The translations under genes and the position numbers were made by a program. Shown piece after piece: positions 11,141 to 21,868 of a DNA stretch of 64,000 nt. The notes beneath the pieces were generated by a model. The model saw only the letters and a list, made by a program, of their open reading frames with translations, was not told the DNA's origin and ran no database searches. Source of the stretch: Litsea cubeba (Eukaryota > Streptophyta > Magnoliopsida > Laurales > Lauraceae); contig CM022948.1 of assembly GCA_012931725.1 (NCBI GenBank), forward strand, positions 110,408,477 to 110,472,476. The letters run 5' to 3'. Numbering within the stretch: the first letter of the stretch is position 1; each line of letters begins with the position of its first letter.

Positions 11141-11378
11141 TTTATGGTCGATATCGACCACTCTTCTCCATCCTCCCCCCTCCCATCTTCTTCCTCCTGA
11201 AAAACCCATTTTCCTTTTGGGTTCCCGCAAAATGGTCGAAGTCGATATCAACCATTCGTTAAACAACGAAAAAAAAAATGGACCTTGAGGACCCCTCTCG
11301 TATCCAGCGTGAAACGGGGTCCTCGTAATACGTATAGGGCTGTACCGGGCTCTACCAAGTAAATTCTTCTATAATATA

Positions 11379-11741
11379 AATATTTTTTTAAAAAAATAAA
11401 ATATTATAAAATACTTACTAACTTATCCAAACATAAAATCTCTTTAAATATCTTGTTTTGAAATACCCCTAACTTTAGTCCGTAGAAATCTTAGGTGGAG
11501 AGATTTCAGGATTGATTGGAAATTTGAAATTATGAATCTCTTCTTTTAAGATTTTATTAAGTGCTTTGGTGGCGAAATAGAAAGCAGAGATACGGAAGGA
11601 AGAAAGGAAACGAAAGGGGGAGGAGGAGGAGGAGGAGTAGGAGGAGAATTTCGAACTCAGTAGATACTTGAGAGGGAAAGGAAAGGGAGAAATAGCGAAA
11701 GAGATTGAGAGAAGAAGTAAAGCTCGAAGCTGCTGTAACCC
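11379..11741 (+). promoter_or_regulatory. Promoter and leader exon of coiled-coil gene (putative)
   Basis: AT-rich upstream sequence (11379-11460) leads into a purine-rich leader of GGAGGAGGAGG and GAAAG runs (11575-11735). This ends in TGTAACCCAG followed by GTACAAG, a good splice donor at 11742. Such purine-rich leaders are common in plant genes. The likely partner exon is at 15064. The transcription start cannot be fixed by reading. Confidence 0.4.
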
Positions 11742-14700
11742 AGGTACAAGAACCCCTCCGTTTCTCTCTCTCTCACGCGCGGGCACACACAATGCATCTC
11801 TATCTCCCTCGTTCTAACACCCTCAATCCCAAATCCACCTCTCATTCCCTAAATCCCCTTTCTTGTCTAATCCTTAAACTACATTCCATAATTGATAATC
11901 CCTATATCCCAAACCCTAACCCTCCCTTTCATATTTCTGCAATCCCCAAAACCCTAATTCCGCCATTTCTCTATTGCCTAATATCTAAGTCAACAATCCC
12001 TAATTCCTAATCCCGAAATCCGAAAGGAGTACCGAGAATCCTAAAACCCAACCCCTAATCCCTAAATATCCATTATCTAAACCTTCAACTTCTTGATCTC
12101 CTATATCCAAAACCTAATCCCTAATCTATCCGAAATCCTAATCCCTGTTGAAATTCCGAGTCCATAATCCCCAGTTCCCAAAATCGAAATTCTGGTTCTG
12201 AAGCCATAATCTCTAAGTACGAAATCTAAGCCATTTCCTTTTCATGGAAAGTGAAAATAACACACAAGTGTTGACCCTTTTTCATGTCGAATGGCCACCG
12301 TCAAATGTGGCATGTGATATATTTCAACTTGATCTAATGAAAAGAAACCCGAAACTATAAGTCTTGGAGCCGTTCAAAAAAAAAAAAAAAAAAAAACTAT
12401 AGTATAGGTCTTGCATGAAATAGAGATTAATAATATTGATCCCAAACAATCTGTTTATTTATTCGAAAGAAATGCAGAAGGTAGGAAACCAAGATCTTAA
12501 AGTGTTTCCTATTAGTTTTCTTAGACTGTTACACTGATTCTCATGTCAAATTCATCACAAATACATGTGGATTCTTGTTTAAACATTGTGTAAACATGGT
12601 TTTGTTATTTGCAAAGTATATTTTTTTGTAATTTTTCTTATTTGTAGCTTATATATATATAATAGAGAAATATTTCTCAATGACCATTTAGAGTAATATT
12701 TTATTATAATTATTTTGCGCACTGTTATTTTCAAAATTACTATTATGCTGAATCCACGAATTATATTTTCTGAGATTCTCCTATCGCTTGCCTTGTATCC
12801 ATTATGCATATCTGTATTTATGTTACTTAAAATTTCAAGCAGGTTGTTTTACCAAATTGTACTAAACTAATCCAGTTAAACTGCTTGGAAGGTTTTGTTG
12901 TTTTTCATTTTTCCATATATAGTTTTGCAATTTCGATACCATCTAACCTATTTCGCTGTAATATATTGAAGGATATAGAGAAATGATCACATGCTGATGT
13001 CAACATGGGGACCTTTATGTTGACGACCTCCGTTAACCCATCCGGGGCTAATGTTTTCTGAAATCAATTCATATTGCCTGTTATCCCATGGATATGCACT
13101 CATCCAAGTTTTTTTTTTTCCTTTGGGAGTAAAATAGATTTATATCAATAATCTGGTTAAAATACAGTGATTAACCTATTGGTATGTATCACTCTGTTTG
13201 GGATGAGATCTAGGCCACTGCTTAGTCATGGAAAGTGTGTAAGATAAATGGCTTTGATCAATCAGAAGTGACCCCATATTGGTCATCTGATGTTAACTCC
13301 ACACTTGGAAGCTTGCATGCGGATCTCAACATAATCACTTCTTTTCCATATATTCCATAATCACAATTTGTTATGTCGGGGCATCCTCTTGCTTCATGTA
13401 AGTGTTCTTTTTTTTTTTTTTTGGTCCCATCAAACATCTAGAAGACAACTATGGGAAAAACAAGTCCATTCAGTTTTTTTTTTTTTTAAATTGGGTATTA
13501 TTAAAAAAAGATTAAGGGCCTGTTTGTTTGTATAGAATACACAGGACTTGAATGCGTATGAATTCATATCCTAAATAGTTAAAAATGAAGAATCAAGGTG
13601 GATATTACAAATGCCTATCAAATAACCTTTCATTTACTGGAAATTGAATCAACGGAAGATGGGAAATGAATACCCAGCCATGACCCTAGTAATTCAATAA
13701 CCAGGAAAGTTGAGTTCTCATCTATACGTCCCCCCACCCCCACCACAAAACAACAACAAACACCGCATAGTTTGCGTAGACTGTCAGCGTGCCCAGACTA
13801 GTTCAGAATCTGGCTTTTTGGAACACAAGCATTCCCTATTGATGACAGCCCTAGCAATACGGAAATGGATTGGGCTTGGGCTGGTGGTCAGTGTACTCAA
13901 ACCCAAACTGAATTTACTAGAAGAGGCTTGTAAGGAATTGGGTCCTGGTCAGACACATGAATCTGTACTAAGCAATCTAATTGTCGAGAGCCCAAATAGA
14001 CCAAGACCAAGGAATAACCAGATAGTCCAGCAAATAATAGGATTTGCAGAAACATACAGTAAATTTGAGAATTAAATAAGCAAGGAACAAAGCATAAAAT
14101 CAACCAAACTAACCTCAGAAGTCTTTATCAACCTCTATACTGTCATACGACGGGGGGGGGGGGGGGGGGGGGGGGGGGACCGAACAATACAAGTTTACTT
14201 TATTCAATATCTTTTTTGAATCGTACTTTATTCAATATTATAAACTGCCAAACAAGAAACTCCTGACTGTTGACTGTGCCATGCATGAATCACTCTCAAA
14301 CCACCTAAAGAATCCTTGCAAGCCTACTATAATTGAAATCCTAATACAATCACAGAAAATTGGAAATTATCAAAACCGTGGTCGTCACTACACCCTTGTA
14401 GAAGATTGGTTATGTGCCCCACATGACCCATCCTTTGATCAAGTGCATCTCAAGAACAGTTAAGCAAATGTTTGCGACCGTCACATGGGTTGGGTTGGTT
14501 GTGACCTACCAACTTGCTGCTCAAAATTTCTGCTTGACTGGGTTATTTTAAAGAACTGCAAATTATGACATTTTCAAATAAGCCCCCTTTCAATATTTCC
14601 TCCAGTCCATGCCATTTAATTTTATCCAAAATATGGACTGTTTGGGCTTTGATTCTCGATCAAAACTGGATTGTACGCTTGCAGTGCTCAATTTGCTCCG

Positions 14701-15063
14701 TATATGCCTTGGCTCCTTTAAATCGTGATCGAAATTCCAATCTACACCATAGACCCTTTTTTTTCATGCCCAAGCAGAAGACCTGAACCCACATCCTAAT
14801 TTAAAACAGATACACAGAATTGGAACCCATATGCACTTTATTTTCTTTTATTTAAATTTGGTTCCTTCAGCTATATGAGGAGCGTTTTTGTTCCACCTAC
14901 CCACTTGGATTATATCTTTCCAGAAACGACCACTATTCACTTTGTTGCACCAATTTAGGAGTGGCCCGCTATTATTTCTATCTGCGAATTGCTGGCCTGC
15001 TTGTGTGTTCTAATTAATGTTGTGGTTATTCTAATCCAAAATGATGCAAATTCATGATTCACA
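11742..15063 (+). other. Proposed 5'UTR intron; no coding sequence
   Basis: Between the leader exon donor and the acceptor ATTCACAG at 15063. It starts with a C/T-rich part holding CCCTAA and AATCCC words, including two telo-box motifs AAACCCTAA (about 11909) and AAACCCTAA (about 11951). Then come an A20-type run (about 12377), T-runs (13411 and 13475), a GGGCCTGTTTGTTTG Harbinger-type end at 13516, and a 27-base G-run at 14152-14178. Reading frames here are short and show no family features. Confidence 0.4.
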
Positions 15064-15131
15064 GATTTCAAAGAAGGGCTTTGTGAAAGCCACACAATTT
15101 CAAGCGTTCTTTGATTGAAATCAGTGAAGGA

Positions 15132-17289
15132 ATGGAAGAAGAGATGCAAGCAAGTTCCGTGGGAGCCCAAGTAACAAAGGTTGTTGGAGATGCTGGTGCT
15201 GATGTTGGCATCAATCCAACCTCTGCCACAGTATATGTATCTTTCCGTCTTTATGTTTTCTTGTGTTTGTTTCAGACAATAACTCGTTATTGAATGGTCC
15301 ATAAACATGAGCAGCGGATACCTATTTGGCAACCAGCAAGGAGCATTTAGCGCCTTTCAGTTTGCTTACCTGCCATCCCTCCACCTTTGGCATCTAGCTT
15401 TGGGTTGCAAGTTGCAACAGATTGGGTTGGCTGGAGTTGAATTGATTGCACATATTTGCTCGTCATGAACCCTGCCCATTTATTAATTTGTTTTAAATGG
15501 CAACCAAACCAAGCTGGAAGTTAGCCAATGCAAACCCTGAATTGCCCAAAAGGGTTTCATTTAGGTTGTTAGGTCGTAGTGCAGACATTGAGGTTAGTTT
15601 GGGCTCTGGTCTGATTGGCAAGTAAATAGCAAGAATGGACTCAACCCTAACCTAACCCAGTTATTAATCTGTTGAAATTGTTAGTCTGGCCATCGTTGAT
15701 GTGTCATTAAGAACCTGGGTCAGGAATCGCCACGTGTAAGGATGTAAAAGAAGCCAAGCTGGGTCACAAGCTGGTCTAGCCAGATTTTAGGCATCTACAA
15801 GCTATTTTATGATCAGGGGTGCAACTCTCAGGCAGTTTGGGTTCCGGGCCAATCCAAACCCCACCCAAATTATAGAATAGAAAGCCCAAAACCAACCTTG
15901 ATCCAACTTTATAACCCAAATAAACTTGGTGTGTGTTCAAAACCTGGTTCTCCATGGGCACAAATTAATGCTGAAACATTTTATCTTTAGGTACAAAACA
16001 GGGAGGGAGAGATTGCAATAGATGGAGTTCTGCACCAAACCACAAAAGAAAAAAAGAAAGAGAAAGAAGCTACTTTGGATGGGGAGTTAATAATAGTGGA
16101 GAGGGAATCATTTGATGCAGAAGAGAACTCTAATATGGCAGAGGTTAGAAACAAAGATGCTGATAGAGAACTAACAGGATACTCAGAGAAAATATCTGAG
16201 CTCGCGGCTATGTTGAGGGGGGCCGAAGAAGAAAGCACCCAGTTGAAAAGACGACTAAAAGAATATGAAGAGAAGATAGCCCACTTGGAATCTGCTGTCA
16301 ATCTGTCCTCTATATGGAGCTTGGAACTCAAACAGGCGCTGAAAGTCGTGAAGAAATGTGCCGAAAATGCGGGATATGCCAGTAAGGCACATCAACACAG
16401 TCTCGAACTGGAACATCCGATGCAAGGATCACGGTTCAAAGAAGATAATCTTGAAAAGGTGGTGGGAAAGATGGAGCTCTTGTTGGAATCTTCAATGCTA
16501 CGACTACGAGAACTTGAAAAGCAGATAAGCATTTCAGAAAAGAGTTGCCGAGATGTTGAAGCAGAATTGAAGCATTACTCTGATAGAGTAGCTGAACTTA
16601 CAGTAGAGTTGGAAACTTTGCAGGTGAAATTACCAAGCCTTGAAATTGCACTAGAAGCTGCAAATGAGAAGGAGCAGGAATCGCTGGCAAGCTTGAACAC
16701 AGCTAGTGAAGAATGCAAAAAATATGAAGATGCTGCAAAAAGCTCCAATGAAAAACTTTTAAAAACCGAAAATCTGATGGAGGTTTTATGGAATGAGTTA
16801 AAGTTAGCACAAAGTAAACTAGAGAGTGTTGAGGATTTCATGGTTTCCATTACTAGAGAGAGTGAGGTTATGGAAAAGCTTAAATCTGCGGAGCAGCAGT
16901 TAGAAAAGCAACGGAGGATAATAGAGCAAGCTACTGCAAGAAACTCAGAATTAGAGTTGTTGCATGAATCTTTAGCCAAGAGTTCAGAACTGTTACTCAG
17001 AGAAGCACATCAAAGATACATCGACATGGATTCAGACCTTAATATGGTACAGACAGCAAATAAAGCTAATACAAGGATTTATCAAATTTTTATTAATGAA
17101 TCACTGATAATAGAGGAGTCGTTGAGGCATGAATTGGCAGAGAGTTCGATAAAATTGGTATCTCATGAGAAAACGCTTGAGGAACTGAAAAGCAAGGTCC
17201 TTGAAGCAGAAACCAGAGCCGAACTATTAGCCCAAACCAACTTGAAGCTCAAGAAGGAATTGAAAAACTCATTAGTTCAAGATAAATGA
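15132..17289 (+). pseudogene. Shortened coiled-coil (myosin-heavy-chain-like) gene
   Basis: Exon 15132-15230 (33 codons from ATG) ends at GTATAT. Exon 15991-17289 starts after TTTATCTTTAG and stays in frame to TGA, giving 465 residues. The product is almost all heptad-repeat coiled coil, rich in Glu, Lys, Leu and Ser, with phrases such as RIIEQATARNSELELLHESL and KLKSAEQQLEKQ. These resemble the large plant 'myosin heavy chain-like' family typified by Arabidopsis At1g05320. From memory those proteins are far longer (over 1,000 residues), so this copy has lost much of the coil. Similarity continues past the stop in other frames (17290-17530). It is either a decayed gene or a very short paralogue. 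Confidence 0.6.
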
Positions 17290-17600
17290 GTTTCAAGCAC
17301 CGTTAAGTGCTTCTCATTGAGGTTAAATCTTCGACAAGGAATCATGGGAGAACTGTGGACTCGGTCTAGCCAATTTCTAATGGAGACATATTTAGAGGCA
17401 AAATTTAAGCTTACTTATAAAACCAAGATTAATGAGTTACAAACAGCACTGAAAGTGATCCTTGTTGAGAAAGAATTTTTTGAACAGCTTACAAATAAGA
17501 CAGCAGATGTAACCCTCTCTTCCTTAGGATTTGAATTACTTAGTGGTAACTGGATCTTCATTAGCCACCTCCCTTGTTTAACTTCATAATTTGACGGTCA
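17290..17600 (+). pseudogene. Frameshifted continuation of the coiled-coil gene
   Basis: After the TGA at 17287-17289 the coil resumes in broken frames. The clearest piece is at about 17390-17520 and reads KINELQTALKVILVEKEFFEQL, a repeat-type phrase of the same family. Several stops and shifts intervene, which supports decay over a true C-terminus. Confidence 0.5.
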
Positions 17601-18467
17601 TTTTTGGGAAACTCAGATTTGTTTCTTCGATTTTAACTATTTTTAGAAATAAACGTCCTACGATTCCCTTGCATTCAATTATGTGAAACAAACAGGCCCT
17701 ACGTTTCTTTGTTACTATCATTTGGACATGCTCGACTTTAGAATTATGTAGCTGCTTTTGATGCATTCATTTCACGCTTTGGAAATAAAAGGCATAACCG
17801 AGTGCTGATGCATCAGTGTATGCCATATGACCTTCCATTTGCTGTTATCTCATCCCATGACACATTGTTGCTGTTATTGCTATCATTATATAATCAATCA
17901 TAAACATATTATTATTGTGTTTCAATAATCTACTGGTTTTATTGCTAAATGTGGGGTGTTCATGAGTGGATTGGTTGCTTTGTTCTTAGCAACTCTTACT
18001 AGCTTATGTGCATCATAACATCTCAAATTTGCATGATATACGAGCTTCTAAAATTAAGTTCTAATGTTGATGTTGTGAATAGATGTTCTCTTCATTCTTG
18101 CTCCTTTTAACTAATTCTTTTTATCACTGAAACTGCTGCTGCAACTTATTTGTTTGTATGTTGGCCCAGAGATCAATTTTTTTTTTTTTTTAATGACATT
18201 GGTATTTCCGTGGCAAGAGTACTACTTCCCCTGGGCACATGCATGACCTTGCAACACTTGAGCACTAGGTAAGTCTGGGGGGCGAGTGTTGTGTTCACCC
18301 ATGCCTATAACATTAGTATGGTACGCCAACTTGGCCAATATGGATTTTAACGATGCATGTTAATGTACGAAACACCAACTCGGCCCCCTGGGCGAGTCCA
18401 TCAGTCTGTTTAAGAAACCATGCGACCTAAAGGGATGAGTCCTGTTTAGTGCGAGTGGGAGAAAGTC
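17600..18467. other. Non-coding stretch before Harbinger-type element
   Basis: AT-rich, no coherent frame. It contains AAACAAACAGGCCC ending at 17699, an inverted match to GGGCCTGTTTGTTT at 13516. Confidence 0.4.
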
Positions 18468-18470
18468 TTA

Positions 18471-19499
18471 GGGCCCGTTTCTTTCCTAGAATTCCTGGAA
18501 TTCATGTCTGGTGGCTGTCTGGGATTTTTAAATGCTGGAATTCTGAAATGCTATTGAATTCTGTCATTTCTGAATTCCCTGTTTCTTTTATGTCTGAATT
18601 TATGCCGGAGAATTCTTGAATTCCTGGATTTTCTGAATTCTCTGTTTCATAACTATAATGATTTTTTACTGGAATACTCATGTATGCATTATTTACATAC
18701 CAATTTCACAATTCAAGTAGCAAAAATAAAAAAATAAAAAACAACATTCATACAAAAATTAATCACATGTCCATGAGCCAAAGAGTGGGTCTCATCAGAA
18801 ATTGCCAACAACGGTAGTACTGAATCCTGTGTATGAAATTCATTTCTAGAAAACACATTCTCGCCTAAAAAAGAGGGTGGTGGCCACACTATTTTTCATG
18901 CACTCACAGACCGGTAGGACTGAATCCTGTGTATGAAATTCTTCTCCACTTTTCTAGAAACTAAAAAGGAGGGTGGTGGCCACACTATTTCTCATACACT
19001 CACAGACCGCTGGAACCCCTCCATCTCTTCTTTATCCTTAACACGTTCTGCAACAGAACTTCTCCCAAACAGAGAACACGTTCTCGCCTGGGATTTTGAT
19101 TTGCTACAAAATATGGTCCCCACTGATCAAATTTAGATCAGGCTCCTCCATCAAAATCGCCCAACCCTGTACGGCCATTGTAACGGACGAGATTGTGATC
19201 AATCACTCAGTGGGCCCCGCCAGATGTTCTCAATCTCCACCAAACTCATATTGATTAATCTTTCTTCTTTGACGGTAAGGAAGAGCCGGTGTTCTAAGGA
19301 AGCCTCCCGGAATGCCAGAATTTGTAAATGCTGGAGGAGGGGCTAGCATTTGGGAATTCCACTTTTTTTGGAATTCCAAAATACTGCTTGCCTCAAATGT
19401 TGCGAATTCTAGTAAATGAACATAGAATTTCTGACTGGAATTCAGGAATTCACAGACAGCCTGAATTCCTGTCAGAAATGCTTGGAAAGAAACAGGCCC
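18471..19499. mobile_element. PIF/Harbinger-type (Tourist-like) element
   Basis: Left end GGGCCCGTTTCTTTCCTAGA and the reverse complement of the right end GGGCCTGTTTCTTTCCAAGC form the terminal inverted repeat. TTA lies on both sides (18468-18470 and 19500-19502), the 3-base TSD of this superfamily. Subterminal regions are packed with GAATTC-containing words in both orientations. No transposase frame is visible, so it is non-autonomous. Confidence 0.8.
18824..19010. repeat. Two-unit tandem repeat inside the Harbinger-type element
   Basis: Two units of about 95 bases, each with ACTGAATCCTGTGTATGAAA, then GAGGGTGGTGGCCACACTAT and CACTCACAGACC. The units differ by small indels. Confidence 0.75.
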
Positions 19500-19669
19500 T
19501 TAATATGGGGTGAGTTAATCCCCTCCTACTGATAATCCAAGTGCCTATCTTTGTCATCTCTCCATTCAAATTCAAATTGAGAGAACTTGATTCAACTCTC
19601 TATCGCTATTATCTCTCCATTCAAGAGCTTATCACACTTATTACCCAATAAGCAAAAGGGGAGTTCTAT

Positions 19670-20046
19670 TGGTACCACAAATTTTGCTTTCCCACCGCAC
19701 TAGAAGACAAAAAATGTATTTTTTTCCTAAACTACCCTTCCCCCCTCCCTCCTCCCTCTTCCTCTTCCCTCCCTTCTCCTTCTCCCACCCTCTTCCCTCA
19801 TCTCCACCCCCTAGTCTCCGCCGGAGAGGGAGCCCCAGCCGGCTAGCCGGTCTCCCTCCCCCTCCCAGTCGCCGGCGGGGAGGGGGAGGAGGAGGGGAGG
19901 GAGGGAGAAGAAGAGTAGGGAAGAGAAGGAGAGGGAGAGGGAAGAAAAAGGAAGGGAGAGAGCGAAAGAAAATGGAAGGAGAGGGAGGAAGAAAGAGGGG
20001 GGGGGGAGGGTGGTTTAGGGAAGAGAGATTTTTGAGATGCCAATAA
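19670..20046. mobile_element. MULE-type MITE with pyrimidine/purine-rich core
   Basis: Left TATTGGTACCACAAA and inverted right TATTGGCATCTCAAA flank inner CTAAACTACCC (left) and GGTTTAGGG (right). The core is a long C/T tract (about 19736-19817), a short GC-rich palindromic middle (GCCGGCTAGCCGG), then a long G/A tract (about 19875-20010), so the whole can fold back. The same CTAAACTACCC word recurs in the MITE at 26345. No TSD was resolved. Confidence 0.5.
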
Positions 20047-20047
20047 A

Positions 20048-20048
<1 letters not shown>

Positions 20049-20079
<31 letters not shown>
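20049..20079. repeat. Poly-C run of 31
   Basis: An uninterrupted C-run immediately beyond the MITE. On the other strand it is poly-G and could form a quadruplex. Its length may be unreliable in any assembly. Confidence 0.9.
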
Positions 20080-20081
<2 letters not shown>

Positions 20082-21050
20082 AGGCTATATATAGATATGG
20101 GAGGTACTGACCATCTTAACTTTCATGCCTAAAAACAAGTAGAAGTGAGAAAGAAATAGAGAAAAACCCTCCAGGAAAGCCTGTTTCTCTTCAATTCACT
20201 AGGCTAGAATTGTCCATCATCATCCTCTACGTCCAACGTGTCCATGATTGTCTTTTGATGACTGATTTCTTATATAGTCACAAAACTCTGTATCTAGTGC
20301 TTATCAAAGTCGGTGCAATTTTGATCGCGTTTGTATTGGCCAAGCCAAATTAGATTCGTGCTTTCGCAGCATCTAAAGCCTTCATTGTAAACCTGGGAAT
20401 GATTTGCCATTTTAGGATAAATATAGGTAGAATCATCTAAATAAATAATTTAGGGGCGGGCCCACATTATAACCAGTGGGGACGGTCGCTCCCGTTGGAT
20501 CCAGAAAATGCCCAAAGACGGTTTGGGTAGGTTTGCAGCCCATGCCCCACGTTTAGCTGTAAATCCTAGGGGTCCAAATAATGAGTTTTACATGTCTTCG
20601 TATATATGTTTGGGCCTTCCACCTACATTTAGTAGTTAAGTCCTAACTTATTTACCAAACATCTCTAAATTGACAAATATATAAGGGCACCTAACAAAAA
20701 GATGATTGCAACACTCCATACTTGAATTCAGAATATCTTTGGTCTCGAGACCATTTAAGAGAGTTATCCAAGTAGAAGCTGCGATGTTGCATGCTTATTA
20801 ATCCTCCGATTAAACTAGATGGAGGAACCATGAAAATAGAAGCTCTTAGGTCTGGAGACCATTTAAGAGAGCTATCCAAGTAACAAGTTGCGAACCATGA
20901 AACAGGAGAGATGCTTTGGGCAGGACAAAATTGCATATTTGAGCTTGAAATGAAATCACCATTTTCTGAGAAAGACTAGATTACGTCATCCTTGACTTTT
21001 TAATTCTCGTTCAAGGCTTATTGTCATCTTTAGAAGAGGAATACCTACTT
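20080..21050. other. Intergenic; short 50-base direct repeat only
   Basis: No gene recognised. GAGACCATTTAAGAGAG then TATCCAAGTA occurs at about 20748 and again at about 20857. No element ends could be supported. Confidence 0.45.
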
Positions 21051-21059
21051 TTGGTGGGT

Positions 21060-21760
21060 GTAGTATGTAGAGGGATCTGGTTTCGAAGGAATAATTTCAA
21101 TTTCGAAGGGGTTTTACTCAACCTTTACAGGTGGTGAGTAAGGCCAAGGAAGTTGTTGAAGATTTTTACCAAGCCTCCCTTGAATGCAGGAATCCTATTA
21201 ATTTCAATCTGGATAACTCAATCATAAGATCGGAAAGTCCTCTGATGGGAGTGTGGAAGGCAAACTGGGATGTGTCCATAGATATATCAAGGCACTTAAT
21301 GGGAGTTGGTGTGGTTGTTCGTGACCACAAGAGTGCAGTTCTGGCATGTAAGAGTGTTGCAAAACCTTACATATGTGATCCGACTGTGGCTGAGGCTATG
21401 GCCGCTTGGGTAGTTGTAGATTTCTGGAAGTCTTTGCAGATTCAACAATTGATATTAGAAGGTGATTCATTGGAAGTTGTCAAAGCACTTAGGTGTGAAG
21501 AAAGGAGTTCCAGCCGCTATGGACAATTGATTGACTCTGCTAAATCGGTTTTAAATTCCTTTCAGTCATGGCAAGTTGAACATGTCAAGAGGGATGCAAA
21601 TAAAGTGGCACATAGATTGGCGAAGCAAGCTCTACTCGAACCGACAGATCATATTTGGAGAGATTGTGCTCCACAATTTATTCATGATCTTGTAATCCTC
21701 GAATGTGATATTCCTGATAATTCTTAATACAATATGATATTCTCTCAAAAAAAAAATTCG
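21060..21760 (+). mobile_element. 5'-truncated LINE tail with RNase H-like domain
   Basis: The frame at 21131-21727 encodes a plant LINE-type RNase H-like domain. It shows KANWDVSID, then GVGVVVRDHKS, AEAMAAWVVVDFW, LILEGDSLEVVKAL and a final VEHVKRDANKVAHRLAKQAL. A little upstream, WFRRNNFNFEG in another frame resembles the end of the preceding zinc-finger region. An A-run follows at about 21749. Most of the element is lost and the insertion repeat was not found. Confidence 0.75.
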
Positions 21761-21868
21761 TGGCAGCCTGTGGCATAGTAGAGATCGAGTTGAAGATATC
21801 TCTCAGCTGGCTAGTAGTTCTAACAGTTAGAAGTTCTAACCGTTAGATACCATTCACATATACCATTC

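Larger units (their letters stand above)
10069..11369. mobile_element. Pack-MULE carrying a cpSRP43 gene fragment
   Basis: A Mutator-like element with a 9-base TSD TATAATATA at both sides (10060-10068 and 11370-11378). The left end GAGGAATTTACCTGATAGAG is matched in reverse complement at the right by GAAGAATTTACTTGGTAGAG. Diverged inverted similarity continues for about 140 bases each side, including poly-T or poly-A and GATATCGACCATT-type words. There is no transposase. The interior is a GC-rich island unlike the AT-rich flanks and encodes a broken fragment of cpSRP43. Internal repeats lie at 10981-11140. Confidence 0.85.

Noticed and set aside
11900..12140. Interstitial telomere array
   Set aside because: CCCTAA words are irregularly spaced and mixed with other C/T-rich words, so this is not an array of telomere repeats.
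19641..20081. Long proline/serine or glycine/arginine frames on both strands
   Set aside because: They arise from the C/T-rich and G/A-rich tracts of a MITE. All frames are biased and no gene is indicated.
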